Origin: Symsagittifera roscoffensis
Lineage: Eukaryota; Xenacoelomorpha; Acoela; Convolutidae
DNA: 64,000 nucleotides
Direction: 5' to 3'
Assembly (NCBI RefSeq): GCF_963678635.1
Contig: NC_087064.1
Coordinates: 68,374,025-68,438,024, forward strand
Part shown: positions 43,879-55,599 of the stretch, piece by piece
How positions within the stretch are numbered: position 1 is the first letter of the stretch
Layout of the letters: each line of letters starts with the position of its first letter
Notes under the pieces: generated by a model
What the model was told of the DNA's origin: nothing
What the model saw: the letters and a program-made list of their open reading frames with translations, nothing else
Databases searched by the model: none
Translations under genes and position numbers: made by a program

Positions 43879-44865
43879 ATTGGATACCCTAAGAGCATTG
43901 TTGCTTTGAAAATGTAAAATGATAAGTTTGATTAAAATGCCGATTAATTTTTTAAAATTTTAAAGTATAATAATCCAATATAATATTCGTCTAATTTTAC
44001 TTAATTCGGAAGCGGTTCGCCAACAATATAATAGATCAGTTAAAGCAATTCCGAGCTGAAATGCCATTTCTTAAAAGTCTTGTTGAACTATGCCAAAAGA
44101 TATCTCAAAAACAAGTTTTTGGAACAAACAAAAAGCAAATTTTGTTCGCTAGCGCGAAACATCAAAAAGTACCTATTTACACAAGTATAGATTGTGTTAT
44201 AGTATGAATTTTATTTTTTTGCCAGCCTAAGTGGCAAATTTTTTTGCGATGCAATTGTTGCGGCAAAATGTGTTCATTTTGAAAGTTTTCATTTTGATCC
44301 AGTTATTAAGTACTGCCGATGCTAAGTATATTAACACAGACTATTATATTTATATAGCACTTTAGCTTCAAGGTATCATGGTTCTGTAGCGTAGAGGTAG
44401 GGAAGAAAACCAGCAGCAAAATAAGAGGGTTCGAACATCAGCAGGGTTGGAGGTTTTAGTGAACTTTTTCGTATACTAGTTATAATGCATCCGCTCTAAA
44501 ATTGAGGCATGTTAATTGGTAAATTTCTTTTCAAATTGACTGGTACTGCTAATGCGTCAAAATTGGCTTGCGTCACTTAGCAATTATTTAGACTCATAAT
44601 TGGCGTGCGTCACTTAGAAATTTTGCAGACTCAAAGTCTTACTCATTCAGTTTTTTCCAAGAGCGTTGTCGGTCATATTTTTGCTTGTGTATGCGAAGTG
44701 CAACTTCGCCTCTGTGTTAAAATTTAGTTTATTCGGTCGAAACAAAGGCCACAAATTCGGCGTGAAAAAATGTTGTGAACGAATAATTACTCAAATCTTA
44801 ATGCAGATTTGTTTCCTAATACACGTGGAGTCAGCAGAAACTTTTCAGGGGGGGATTTTATAGAA
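43879..44865. repeat. Upstream flank of the GT32 gene with a third diverged family C copy
   Basis: At 44090-44720 the words gttcgctagcgcgaaac, agcctaagtggcaaa and gcgaagtgcaacttcgcctctgtgttaaaatt parallel 40240-41830. A tRNA-like segment lies at 44385-44440 (tgtagcgtagaggtaggg and agggttcgaacatc). No coding sequence. Confidence 0.55.
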
Positions 44866-44870
44866 CCCAT

Positions 44871-44904
44871 TCAAAGAGAGAAAGAGAGAGAGAGAGAGAG
44901 AGAG

Positions 44905-44949
<45 letters not shown>
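44871..44949 (+). repeat. (GA)n microsatellite
   Basis: About 80 bp of gagaga with occasional aaag interruptions. The open frame across it (44809-45009, Glu/Arg repeats) is a product of the microsatellite. Confidence 0.95.
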
Positions 44950-44950
<1 letters not shown>

Positions 44951-47590
44951 AAGGCAAAGAACACTGCTTGTATCAAGGAGAAGCCGCGAATGTTCCGACT
45001 GCTTTTTAAGGTCTATGAAGCAGTAATAACTAGAAAAAGTTTATTTTTAATAAAGTAAAACGAAAAAAAAAATAAAATTGAGATTTTTTGTAAAAATCAT
45101 CCACCCACACGCCATATAAAGTACAAAGTAATAGATTCAGCTCCTATTAACAAATCAGTTACGGCAATTAGGCTTCCTTTAACCAAATTGGGACAATTTC
45201 TAAGACGGATTAGATCTCCGCTTACGTATTAATAGCGCGAAATATATCGCGCGTTAATTGTCCCAAATTGGCCAAAATGGCAATCTTTTAACCCCCATAA
45301 CTCTTTAAAAAATGATCCCAGCTACAATATCTTTTCAAATTCGAAATCAAGACATTTATACCTTTTGAATGCTATAAAAATTCCGTCAAAAATGGCTAAT
45401 GAAAAATTCCGTTAAAATGGCTAATTAAAAATTCCGTTAAAAAATGGCTAATTAAAAATGGCTAATTAAATGGCTTATTAATTCGTATCGAAAGTCGGAA
45501 CAATAAATACTAACTAATTCGCTAGCAAAAAATAAGATCATTAGTTGAGTAAATCAAATAAATGTCGCAAACGTAACGAATAAAATCAAGTGACGAGCAG
45601 TTGCTCCACTAATTATTTATCGTGGTTTAGCTATCATCACCCTACAGTCAGGTTTCTTGAGAAGTTATAAATGAAAAGAAAAGCTTCTTGAACCAAAGAA
45701 AACTGATGTCAGATCTAAACCTTGAGTGTTTGAACTGTCATCGAACTTTGATCAAACGCTCTTTCTTTCAGAAAATTCTTAAACATTGTTCAAAAAAATG
45801 AGAAATTATTCAGTTTTTGTTTAATTTTTTATTTTTGTGTTTTATCCTTCTACACACTACATTGTCCTAACCTGATTTTCCCAATCTAGATTATACTTGT
45901 GGAGTAGTGTCAAATTTTAACCCCGGTGATTTTGCAAAAAAATTACCACGGTAAAAGAAGCTTTTTTAAAATTGAGCCCTGGGTTGAAAATTTTAAAAAA
46001 TTATATCAATATTTTTCAAACTTTAAAAAAATCGTCAAATCAAAAATAGCTACTTAAAAAATTGAAATTTGTCTGGAGAACAAACTAACCCTTATCAACA
46101 TTTTCGTCACTTCTTCAGTTTTTGAAACAACAGCTTTAGGCACTGTTGAAAAAGTTTCGATTTTCTTTTTACCTGTTTTTTAGTATTTTGTAGATATTTT
46201 AGTTCCTGAATTTTTACCTAACGTACTTTTGCTAGTAAAAACAAATGTTTTTTTTCTTTATTGATTTTTTCAGCAAAATATGGTGGGGGAAGATTCGGAG
46301 ACGGTATAGTGTCTCTGAAATTTAAGGCCATCTGACGTTTGTTTGAAAACTTCGTTGCCAGTATATCCAGGATATCTTTGCAAAGATTGCCATATCATTC
46401 ACTGCAACTGATGTTTTGCTCTCACTAATATTATTGTTCCGACTTATAGAGTTGAAGCATGTGAATTTGTCTAATTATTAGGATGCGAGACGCTAAATAC
46501 ATCTCTTTGTGCTTTGCATAGTGCGTGGAGGGGTAGGTGAAACGAAGCTTTGCAAACTTTTCCTTTTTTATGTTTAAATTCGTTTTTCAACATTTTTTTC
46601 CAATTGAGCTTAAAAGCAGTCGAAACACTCAAGGCTTTGTCTTGGCTTAACAGTAGTCTTGTTTCCGTTTTTTGAGCATTTCAAATCTGATTGAAAGAAA
46701 ATAATGTGCTGATTTTGGCCCAAATTTACACAATGTATTTTACCACCTGAAAATTTTTTTATTGTTGTTGAGCTCAAATCTAAAACAATTGTTGCTCCCT
46801 GATAGTTTATTTTTGTGAACCTTTGAGATTTTGAAAATGTTACTGTGACCAATTGAGATAATGAACGAGAAAAAAAATGAGATTTTCTTGGTCAAAATTT
46901 TACAAAAAGTGCCGAAGTGCTGAAAATTTTGGCAATTAAGGCTCTCAAGTTTTTGGAAGAGCTATGAAAAACAAGTTTTTTACCTGAAAAAAAGGATTCA
47001 TTTTCTTTTTCATGGAAGTCCGCTTCTTGTATCAAAATCCTAAATCCGAGTCTGATTCCACAAATAACAACAATTTTTGTTGCGACTGAATGAATTTGAT
47101 TATTTGATTTCTTGCTGTCACGAAAAGATGCGGGATTGTAAACCTCCAGAAACGTTCCAGCAATTCAACGAAAACGAGTCAGTCATAGGATTGTATTATG
47201 GCGCTTGCAATTAGCAAGCTTTTTCGAAGCGGATTACAGACATTTTGTCGCGTTAATAACTAGTTTAACAAAATCAGTGATACATATGATGCTGCTATGA
47301 GATGCGCAAGTTCATGCTCAATTTCATGAAATTGCTCATTCTCAAAAAATGCAAGTTTTCACGAAAATTCAAATTAACTTCTGGGTGATACTAGTTACTT
47401 CAGATCAGTTTCAGGTGGAGTTACAAAATCAGTTTTTTTTGGCTCAACTGTTGTCTTCTCAAAGATTGTCAGCTTTGTTTCCATTTCGTGAATTTGTTCA
47501 GTTGCGAATTTGATTTTCAAATGTCTTTCTTGGCTTGTTTGCCTAAAATTGTTGCATAGCAATAACAGTTTTTATGCAAGTGTTTTGGAT
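44950..47590. other. Intergenic, mostly unassigned
   Basis: 44980-45480 contains old repeat similarity to 33760-34000 (ccgcttacgta, aacccccataactc, gtcaaaaatggcta). An 80-codon frame on the minus strand (46852-46610, MVTVTFSKSQRF...) has mixed composition but no recognised family. The rest shows nothing I can name. Confidence 0.45.
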
Positions 47591-47599
47591 TAAGTTTTT

Positions 47600-48780
47600 T
47601 ATTTCGATTTTTTTGAGACGCTTTGGAAAATTTAATCACTTTTTGCAATTTTTTTTTCAAAAACTTTTCTTTTAATGATTTTCAAAAAAAGTTATCTATA
47701 AAAAAACAGCCTAGTTTTTTGTGTGCCTGCATACTCTCTTAGTGTCTTTTTGCTGTAGCCCTTTGTCTACAGCCTTCGAAAAAGTCGGTGGGGAATATTT
47801 CACAAATGTTTTTTTTTTTCGTTTTCTCAAAACCTACCTACCAAATCTGAAATTTTAATTTCAATGAATAGAATAAAATATCAAACTACGGCCCTCAAAA
47901 ATGTGGAAAAATTTTCTACAGTCTTTTGAATCTTGTTTATTTTTTCTCAAAAAAAAATCATCTCCCAAACATGAGGTTGTGGGCTCAAGGGAGATAACGG
48001 GTAGTTGGGTGCTCCCCTGCTTTAGCGGCCACTGTCAAAAATTTTTACACAAAAATTAACGTCCTTGAAAAAATCATTTTTTTTGAGCTTTTTCTTTCTA
48101 CGAAAAATACCTTCCCATATCTGAGATTTTGGGTTCAATCCAGAAAACGGGTTATGGAAATGGAAGTTTGTTTGCATACGCAACTACGCCCAAATTTTTC
48201 TGACACAAGAAATTATGGCTATCGGAAAAGTCAAATGTTTGATGCTTTGAACTTTTTTTTTGAAAACTTTTGACTTTTCTCAAGAAAAAACTGCCAACTC
48301 TGAGATAATGGGTTTAACAGACAGAACAAATTTTGAAAAACTTTGTGCAAAAACTGCAAGTTTCAGAAATTTAGTATACAAATTATTGTATTTTTGTGTA
48401 TCTTGTTTTTTTTTAATTTTTCAAACTTCACTTTTCTCGATAACTATCCTGCCTTTTTATAGGTTTAATTTATACAACAGGTTGTTAAAAGCTTACTTTT
48501 ACAATTTACTCAGCCCGGTTTCTTTTAGAAAGAAGTTGTGGCTTTCAAACAAGTAAAATGTTCAAGTTTCGACCGTTTTTTGAAGTTTCTTTACTCTACT
48601 CGACAACTACCCTGCCAATTCTCACGTTATGTTTTCAATCGAGAAACCCGATTTTGGGAATCTTCTCTACTTTACCCAGCACGACCTGCTTTTAGCAAAA
48701 AAAGTTACGGATTTCAGAAAGTCAAGTTTTTGAAATTAGACCGTTTTTTAGAAACTTTTTGAGTTTTTTTAAAAACTACC
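47600..48780 (+). repeat. Degenerate satellite-like array
   Basis: At least six monomers of about 150-180 bp, marked by ttctcaaaaactacc, followed by a variant of ccaaatctgagattttgggttcaatc, then aaacggg, then gcatacgcaactacgcc, then a hydrophobic-looking T-rich stretch. Monomers differ heavily. Open frames at 48260-48760 follow the monomers and are not genes. Confidence 0.65.
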
Positions 48781-49220
48781 CTATCAAACCTGAGATGAAA
48801 ATTTCAATCGTTAAGAAGCGGTTGCGCCGCGAGTTTTTGCTCCTCTTTATTTTTGCAAGAGAAAGGTTTGGTCTTTGGGAGAATTGTAAAAATCTTAAAA
48901 ACTTTTTTTCTTCTCGCTTATTTTGGTAGAGAAATAATTATGGTTTTGGGCAAAGTCCAATTTTTTGAAATTACGCATTTCGTCTCGCATCAAAATAACA
49001 AATTCAAAAAACATCAAACACGTACCTCTAGCTTTAGCTGAGTCCTAGGTGTCCTTGATCGAGACACGAAAACTTTGGTTATAGGCCAGCCGAAAAGTTA
49101 CGTGACATTAAAAAAATTAGCATGATTTTCGTAACTGTTATATAATTGTTACAAAACTTATTTTCGGCCGGTTGATGCTTCGGCTGGTTTATATACCACC
49201 TTGTTTTCCAAAGATCTAAG
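48770..49220 (+). repeat. Dispersed repeat copy 1 (partner at 63582-64000)
   Basis: ctaccctatcaaacctgag through tcgttaagaagcggttg, gcaaagtccaattttttg, cgtacctctagctttagc, gtcctaggtgtccttgatcg and ccgaaaagttacgtgac are shared with the window's right end at a few per cent divergence. The copies differ by small deletions. Confidence 0.85.
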
Positions 49221-50839
49221 CTTTTCCTGTATGCGACGAGGTATCGCGTTTAATAAGTTGGCGCTTTAAAATCAAACTTACCTAAAATTGTCAGTAGTGT
49301 TTTGGTGTTTAGTGCTTTGGTACTTTGAGAAATCAACATCGACCAGGTTTGCAAGAAACTGCGACTTTTGATGTTTTAGTAACTAATCTAAAGTCAGGAA
49401 GTAAAAACAAAACAAAATTAACATACAATCGCAGATAAACGATAGAGGAATGCACTAAAAATGAGCTAACTAAGTCCAAACTAAGCAGTTGAGTTTAAAA
49501 ATGAAAATATATCTTTTGGATCTCGTTTTTTACTGCAACTACTGCAATTGAATTTTTGACAGATATAAAGAAAAAAAATAGCTTGTAAGGATCTAACTGG
49601 CTTCAAGCTGAAGATTTGTTTTGAAGGTTATCATTGGGCAGTATTTCGTAGCCAGTAAAAGTGTTCTTGTCGTAAACATCTATGCGTAAACACGAAAAGT
49701 TACACTTTTGGACTCTAAACGTTGATTTGGGTAGCTAAAGACTGGCATATTTTCGGAAAAACATTAATTAAAACAAATGAATAGATTGGTGGGCCCGGTG
49801 TTAAAATCAGCCAACTAACTTTGATAATTTGCTTGCTTACTGACGAGTGAAGGAATCAACAAAAAGCTGTTTCGGCGAAAGTTTCGAAAAGTTGATGCAT
49901 AGTTACAACAAAAACTCATGTTGTCCTAAAATTTTTTCCAGTGGGCTTGCATAAATAGCTCAGATGGAATTGGATAGCTATCTCACAGAGTCATTTTTGA
50001 TAGAGTACACCGTATGTTTATTCGAATCTGTTTTGTGACAGATCGTATGTTTGACACATTTCAATCGGATAAGTTCCTGTAACTTCTAAGTCCAATATTG
50101 GTCCAACATTTTTTTCTAGATAATCTCAGAGTGAGCTGATTGCGAACAACCAGCAGGTTTTTAAATAATTTTGTAAAAATTAGTTATGGAATAAGATTGG
50201 ATTGTAATAAATACTTCACAATCACATTTAAAGATATAAAGAGTGAAACAATAATACAAGTAGAATTACGAATGTGTCACACCCATCCAGTGATTAATAA
50301 AGCGTTTTTAATTTTAAATAATTATTTTTTGAAAATTCATTCGACCTGGCTGAGATGTGTTTTCTTCATTTCATGTTCACATTAGGTTCTACAAGTTGTT
50401 GTAGTCTTCTGTACCGGTGTAAAGTAGTGTTTTTCCAGGTTTGATGCTTGATTCGATGTGCAGTAGTTGTTCAATGTGTAATGCTTCACGTGAGGCGAGT
50501 AATCGCAGCCTTTTTAAAAGGCGACATTTCGCACCAAGCGTTAATTTGCCCCAAGTGTCGATTCGTAGCAAGCTTCAAATCGCAGCACGATTAACTGCTA
50601 AAATTGGGGATTAAAAAACGTGGCAAATAGAGCAAAATCTTTTGCGGTGTTTGTGAGGGGATTAAAAAACAACGAGCGATCAAAATTTTCTTTTAAGCGC
50701 AAATTTTGAAATAAATACCAAATTAAAATGAATTAACAGTAAAGATAAGAGTAATTCGGCGTTAGTAGTATCTAAAATACTTTTGTTTCGATTCATTCAA
50801 TTTAATTTCTTCTTGCAAATCAACATCTTTATTGATAAC
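49221..50839. other. Intergenic with one SINE-like fragment
   Basis: A tRNA-like segment lies at about 49950-50045: aaatagctcagatgga (A-box-like) and tattcgaatctg (B-box-like). Nothing else was recognised; frames at 50140 and 50389 are unsupported. Confidence 0.45.
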
Positions 50840-51820
50840 ATTATGCGTTCAAACTTTGTCATGAGCGAGCGAGGAAAACAGCAACTTGTTTACGCTGGAG
50901 AAACTTTGAAACTAAACCGCCACATTAAAATAAGAGATAAATCCAGCTAGCGATGTGTGAAGAGACCGTGTAAAGCTTCTGTTGCGACCGTCACAGATGA
51001 AATAGTCGGCACATCTGGAGAACATGTTCACGAAAATGTTCCATGCGAGAAAGAATTAAAAAAGTGAAAAAAAATTTTGAAAATTTTGACACGTTTTAAA
51101 ACTGTGAAATTTTAGGGTTAATCGTGCTATCAAGCAGAAAGTAAAAACAACATTGGAGCCTTTGAGGATCCTTTACGCAAAAAACGCTAGGGATATTAGT
51201 CTCGAAACGTTTGTTAACACACCTAAGTACAAGTCATTCTCAAGAACTATTTTCAATGGAGTGACTCGGATGCTTTTTTCATTTCACTCAGGCCAATTGG
51301 CGCAAAATTCAAGAGATTGGATTAGCACCAGTGTATCGAGAAGATAAAAAAACACGCATGCTTCTAAAGTAATTCAATGATTTGGCTTTGATACCTGAGC
51401 TCGACTTTAAAATCGGCACGAATGCTTTGTGTTCTGAAATTTCCGACTAAAGTGACGTGCACCCCTTATTTGATTGAGTCAATTACTTCGAATCAAATTG
51501 GTTAGGAACTATCTTCCGAGGACGCAGAGGGGTTAGGCAATTCACTATTTCTCTCTGAAACCAGTTCAAAAACACACAAAAAATGGAAGACAGAAAACCA
51601 AAAATTCAGTGGAGTGATGGCACAGGGCCTTCCAAATGGGGACGGGGTGTGCTCACCCCACCATTCACAAATTTATACAATTCCTAAGAAAAGAACAAAG
51701 TCTGTCGGAGAAAGTGCCGCCAAGGTGGCAAAATACAAAAAAATTCAAGCCAGATTAGTTGAGTTTCTTAAACATTATAGTAACAAAACTAATCTCAAGC
51801 GACTTGAGTTCCACTGATGC
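50840..51820 (+). pseudogene. FLYWCH/MULE-type transposase remnant
   Basis: Read on + in several frames. A FLYWCH-type zinc-finger block lies at 50860-51055 (SERGKQQLVYAGETL, then RCVKRPCKASVATVTDE and GEHVHENV, with the Cys pair and final HxH). It is interrupted by a TAG at 50948-50950, where the family has the Tyr-Trp of YWRC. The next block, 51119-51290, reads RAIKQKVKTTLEPLRILYAK, like the linker after FLYWCH in MULE proteins. From about 51295 there is a jump to the C-terminal part (YREDKKTRMLL, then VNYFE and GTIFRGRRG), ending in a 67-residue tail at 51814. The catalytic DDE core that should lie between the linker and the C-terminal part is absent. Multiple stops and frameshifts mean it is not functional. 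Confidence 0.75.
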
Positions 51821-53060
51821 AATTTCAATTTTTTGTTCTTTTGTTCTTCAATTTAAGTCTTCAATCTAATTTCTTTTGATCTGATCAAAGCTTTTACCGC
51901 TCCTAATTGTCACTTGCTACGGGTAGTAGCGTCCTACGAATAGTCGCTTTTTACAAATGCTACGAATGATTGCTTGAAATGAGTTGTCGCGTTTGAAGAG
52001 TTGTCGCCATGTCAATGCTTCACGCTGCCAGATAGTGTAATGATAGGTTTATACGAGTTTCCTCTGAAAAGTAGATCATATAACAGTGCTCGGACGGTCC
52101 GCGTGGGAATCCGAAGTGAGGTAGAAAAACTGTTATGGTTTTTCGAGAAGACTGGGTTGTTATTGTTTCTTTCAATAGCATGATCCTCAGCTCAATCATA
52201 CTGAATCCTCAATATTGAAGTAACATTTAGTGGTTTAGTCCCAACAAAAACGTCCACACTGCCTTCAGTGGATCAATCTAGTTTCCTCTTATGACGCTTA
52301 AAAATATATTTGGAAACATTCATACTGCTCTTTGGGTTAAATTAATTTCTAGTATGAAGTATTAGGTGCTTTTTTGGTAAAAATTTGCGGGAGTTTGTTA
52401 TTTTTTAAGCGTTATTCACACTGAAGCTTCTCATGGTAAAATTTGTTCTGACTGTTTCATTTATGATTGACCACGAATGGTTGGGCTGCTTGTAGAGCAC
52501 ATTTAGAAGGCCAAGGGTGAGTGGGACTTTTGAGGGGTGATCGAAGAAAGGGGATTGTTCAAACTCAATTTTTTTAAATTTTATTTTGTATCTTTGATTT
52601 GGCTAGGACATTAAGAGTCTATTTAATTATATTTTTTATCTTTTCTTTATTGTTCGTGGGCTTCGATCTGAGGTTACTTGTTATAGATCTTGATAGCTTA
52701 CGCTTACTCCAAAAGAAAACAAGTAGCACAGAATGTTCCGAGCATAGGTTTTAAAAAAAGTACAAGATAAAGTTTTTTTTTCAAATTAGTTTTTCTGCAT
52801 GTGGTGATAAAAAAGTCTGAAGTAAAACTATATTTTAGGCATATTTGACATTCATAGTGATACAAGCAAATTAAAAAACAAACGTTTTTTTTTTTGAAAA
52901 CTGACTAGAAGTTTTTAGGGCTTAAATTTCTCCTAATTAAGCTGTTGTAATCCTGTTCGCTTGCTTTATTTGCTCGAATTAGGACAAAAAATCAAAAATT
53001 TCGAACATTTTTCTCGACACCGGGAAAACTTTTTTGAAATTTTAAAATGTCGTTCAAACC
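51821..53060. other. Intergenic, nothing recognised
   Basis: AT-rich. Frames of 60 codons or so (52001) are unsupported. Confidence 0.45.
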
Positions 53061-53220
53061 GCGGCTGAAAGGGCTTTAATATGATATGTCACTCAACCCA
53101 GTCCGATGATTAATTCTGGTAGCTGGTTTTGCGTAGAAAACAAAAAAAAACAACGAAAACACATCCGAATACAAAGTTCTTCCGCATTTTCAATGGTCGG
53201 AACAAAATAGGTGTGATTCG
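53060..53220 (-). repeat. SINE-like family B fragment, inverted
   Basis: On the minus strand: ttgttccgaccattgaaaat, gaagaactttgtattcgg, tgtgttttcgtt and taatcatcggactgggttga. It is closest to 15055-15215. Confidence 0.65.
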
Positions 53221-53745
53221 ACAATATTTTTTCGGTCTAAATATGAGAGCTGTCCTGCTACCCTGCTACATGTCATTATCTTGTGGGGTTAGAAATAGGC
53301 TGATGCGGTTATTTTTTGGTCATTCCTGATGAAATGTGTGAAGATGTTGAAGATAATGCATACAAAATGAAGGTATTTTCACAATTTTAGCAACTAAAAG
53401 TTTCATCCAAGCATTGGAATTTATGGACTGTTATGCAGATCGGTTTCAATCAATTTATTGGATTTCTCTTATTACAATGCGAATGTTTTATTTCGATTAG
53501 AAAATTTCATGCAATTTTGCCTGTAAATCTTGAAGGCAAGTAGTTTCTTGGTTCGGAGAAGACACAGTTGGGGAATAAATTAGTATTTTTTAGGGATTCG
53601 TGACAAAGAATAGACAGTAATTGTGTTATTTTTGCTTCGGTTAAATATGTAGTAGCACAAAGAGTGCTCAGTTGATTTCCCTGTTGTGGGAATCGTGTTC
53701 AAAGGGGTGACTTGATTTTTTATTTAAGTAATATACTCAGTGGTT

Positions 53746-53765
53746 ATGTTTCAAGCGGTAGTGAT
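53746..53765 (+). repeat. 20-bp flanking direct repeat, left
   Basis: atgtttcaagcggtagtgat, identical to 60350-60369. It directly flanks the Ty3/gypsy-type element and is the apparent target-site duplication. Confidence 0.85.
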
Positions 53766-54025
53766 TGTCATACCTCAGTGTATGAACTTCTGATTCTAGA
53801 ATTCGATTGGATCGACAAACTTATATTCTAATGCGAAACGAGATAAGACAACTAGTTGGAACCAATGTTAATTCTTGGTCTGACCGATCATCCGGTCGCT
53901 TTTTGAGAGAAGATATCTCAAGGTCGATTAACCAGCCATATGTATGGTTATAACATACATTAACATAAAACATGTATAGAAATATATATATATATCTAGG
54001 TTTTGTCGGTCCATACTGGATGACA
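53766..54025 (-). repeat. 3' LTR (260 bp)
   Basis: Reads TGTCATCC...TATGACA on the minus strand, with the inverted tips TGTCAT/ATGACA. It is preceded by the polypurine tract CTCAAGGGGGAA (54037-54026). Its last 72 bp (53766-53837) match 60278-60349 with two mismatches. It contains a TATA-like run at 53980-53990. Confidence 0.85.
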
Positions 54026-54037
54026 TTCCCCCTTGAG
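54026..54037 (-). other. Polypurine tract
   Basis: CTCAAGGGGGAA directly before the TG of the 3' LTR on the minus strand; this is the usual plus-strand primer site of Ty3/gypsy elements. Confidence 0.75.
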
Positions 54038-54134
54038 ACAAAAATAATAAATTCGAATTGAGTTTTAGGGTCCACGTGGGACCGTTGTACTTTTTTGAGT
54101 TTTTAGAGTCCCCGTGGGACTTTTGAGTGTTTGA

Positions 54135-54683
54135 TCATTTTCCTTCCTTTGATGGTTCTTCCTCTTGTTTGTTATGTTCCTCGTCATCCTGCAATTCATT
54201 CTCATCAATCTTTTGTTTCTTCTCGTTTTCTTTGATAAGTAGGATTTCGTTGTTGTTGTCTGCCATGTCTTCGTCAGTTGGTGACGTCAGGTCCACCACT
54301 TCGGTGTGTTTGGTGCCGTGTTTTGGACTGATAGCTTCGATAAATTTTCAGCAGGCTTGATATTGTGGGGTTTTGTCTATAAAACCCAACTCTTGAATTA
54401 GAGTCTTTAAACTCGGGTATTCTGATTTTGGTTGCTCGGGTGGCGAATCAATCTCAAAGCGAAACTCTTTTGTTTTCCCGCTGCCCTCACTTATTGTGTT
54501 TATTGGAATGGCATTGCCAAATGCATTTGTCAGCGCCGATTGTCTATTTCGTGTAGATTTTCTTTGTGGTTCTGGTGGTGTTGGTGGTGTTCCTTTCTTA
54601 TTTTGGCGTTTTGGCGAAGGTGCTATATCCTCCGAAGATGTGGTGGAGTGGTTGTCGTCCGAATGGCTTGATGAATTCTCAAG

Positions 54684-54714
<31 letters not shown>

Positions 54715-55379
54715 GCTGTTGTTGTTGTTGTTGTTGTTGTTGTGAGTTTCTGATTCGGCACCTCCGTCTGTAACGTCATCCCTCTAGTTTGGGGTTTTGC
54801 TGGTGGTCGTCCCCCAGTTCTTTTTCCAATAGCCTTTGCCTTTCTCTTTGTTGGGCTGCTTGTTTGTTGACCTGATTGTTTTTTCGTTATTTTCGCTGGC
54901 AAACCCGTGTTTTCGTCTTCCTCGAACATTGCTTGTTGCGGCGCGTTGGGGTTTTCAATATCTAAAAAATGTAGACATGGTCCAGTTCTCCGTGCGGATT
55001 TATACGCAACATAATCACTAAGTCGAAAAGGTCTACAAGGCCCGTAAATTAGGGGGTTCGGTATAAAAGCTGTTCCGCTGTTTCTTAATAACCTTGGTTG
55101 TTTTCCGAAAGTTTGTACCCAAGCGGTGTATGGATTATATGTCAAAATGTTCCCATCAACTGTTTTAAATCTTTGTTCGAAGGTTTTTGGGTTCTTCACT
55201 TTCGTTGCTACCCTAATTGTTTTCCGAGCCACCCGCTCAATACGTTTCTTAGTGTGTGCGTCTATTGTTCTCTGTAACCCTTTGTATCTTACATTAAGCT
55301 TATCTTTTGCTATGTCTATAACTTTAAGACCTGCACTTGTTTTCTGTGATGTCGGAGAATTTTGAAGTTTCTGTGGCAT
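54135..55379 (-). CDS. Third ORF of the retrotransposon (basic, Thr-rich), one internal stop
   Basis: 343 codons are open from the ATG at 55379 to a TGA at 54348. The same frame then stays open for about 70 more codons to 54135, so a single nonsense codon separates the two parts. The N-terminal third is basic (RIERVARKTIRVATKVKNPK) with a compact region (TYNPYTAWVQTFGKQPRLL, GPCRPFRLSDYVAY). The middle is Lys/Pro/Ser-rich with a poly-Thr run from the (GTT)n tract at 54683-54743. The tail after the stop is acidic (DLTSPTDEDMADNNNE, DDEEHNKQEEE). It lies after integrase, where some Ty3/gypsy elements carry a C-terminal Pol extension or an extra gene. No envelope features (signal peptide, membrane anchor) are visible. 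Function unknown. Confidence 0.7.
54683..54743 (+). repeat. (GTT)n microsatellite inside the third ORF
   Basis: About 20 gtt units with one gct. It encodes poly-Thr with one Ala on the minus strand. Confidence 0.95.
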
Positions 55380-55599
55380 TTGTGGACTTGTTTTTTTTTC
55401 TTCTGAATGGACACCTCACCTTCTGACTATTTCTGGAGATCATGCATGATCTCAGCGGGTAGAGGCGGTTTTGTTAAGTTCTTTCTATCTAAACATGCAT
55501 GTTTTGCGTTTTCCCAATTCAAATTATTCGGTGTACTGCTTGTTGCGATTTTTGATAACGGAGTGTTTGGTTTTCGGCCCATTTAGGCCTCAAACGGTG

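Noticed and set aside
44809-45009. 66-codon Glu/Arg-rich open frame
   Set aside because: It is the (GA)n microsatellite read in frame.
46610-46852. 80-codon minus-strand frame as a gene
   Set aside because: Mixed composition but no family, no splice context and no neighbour support.
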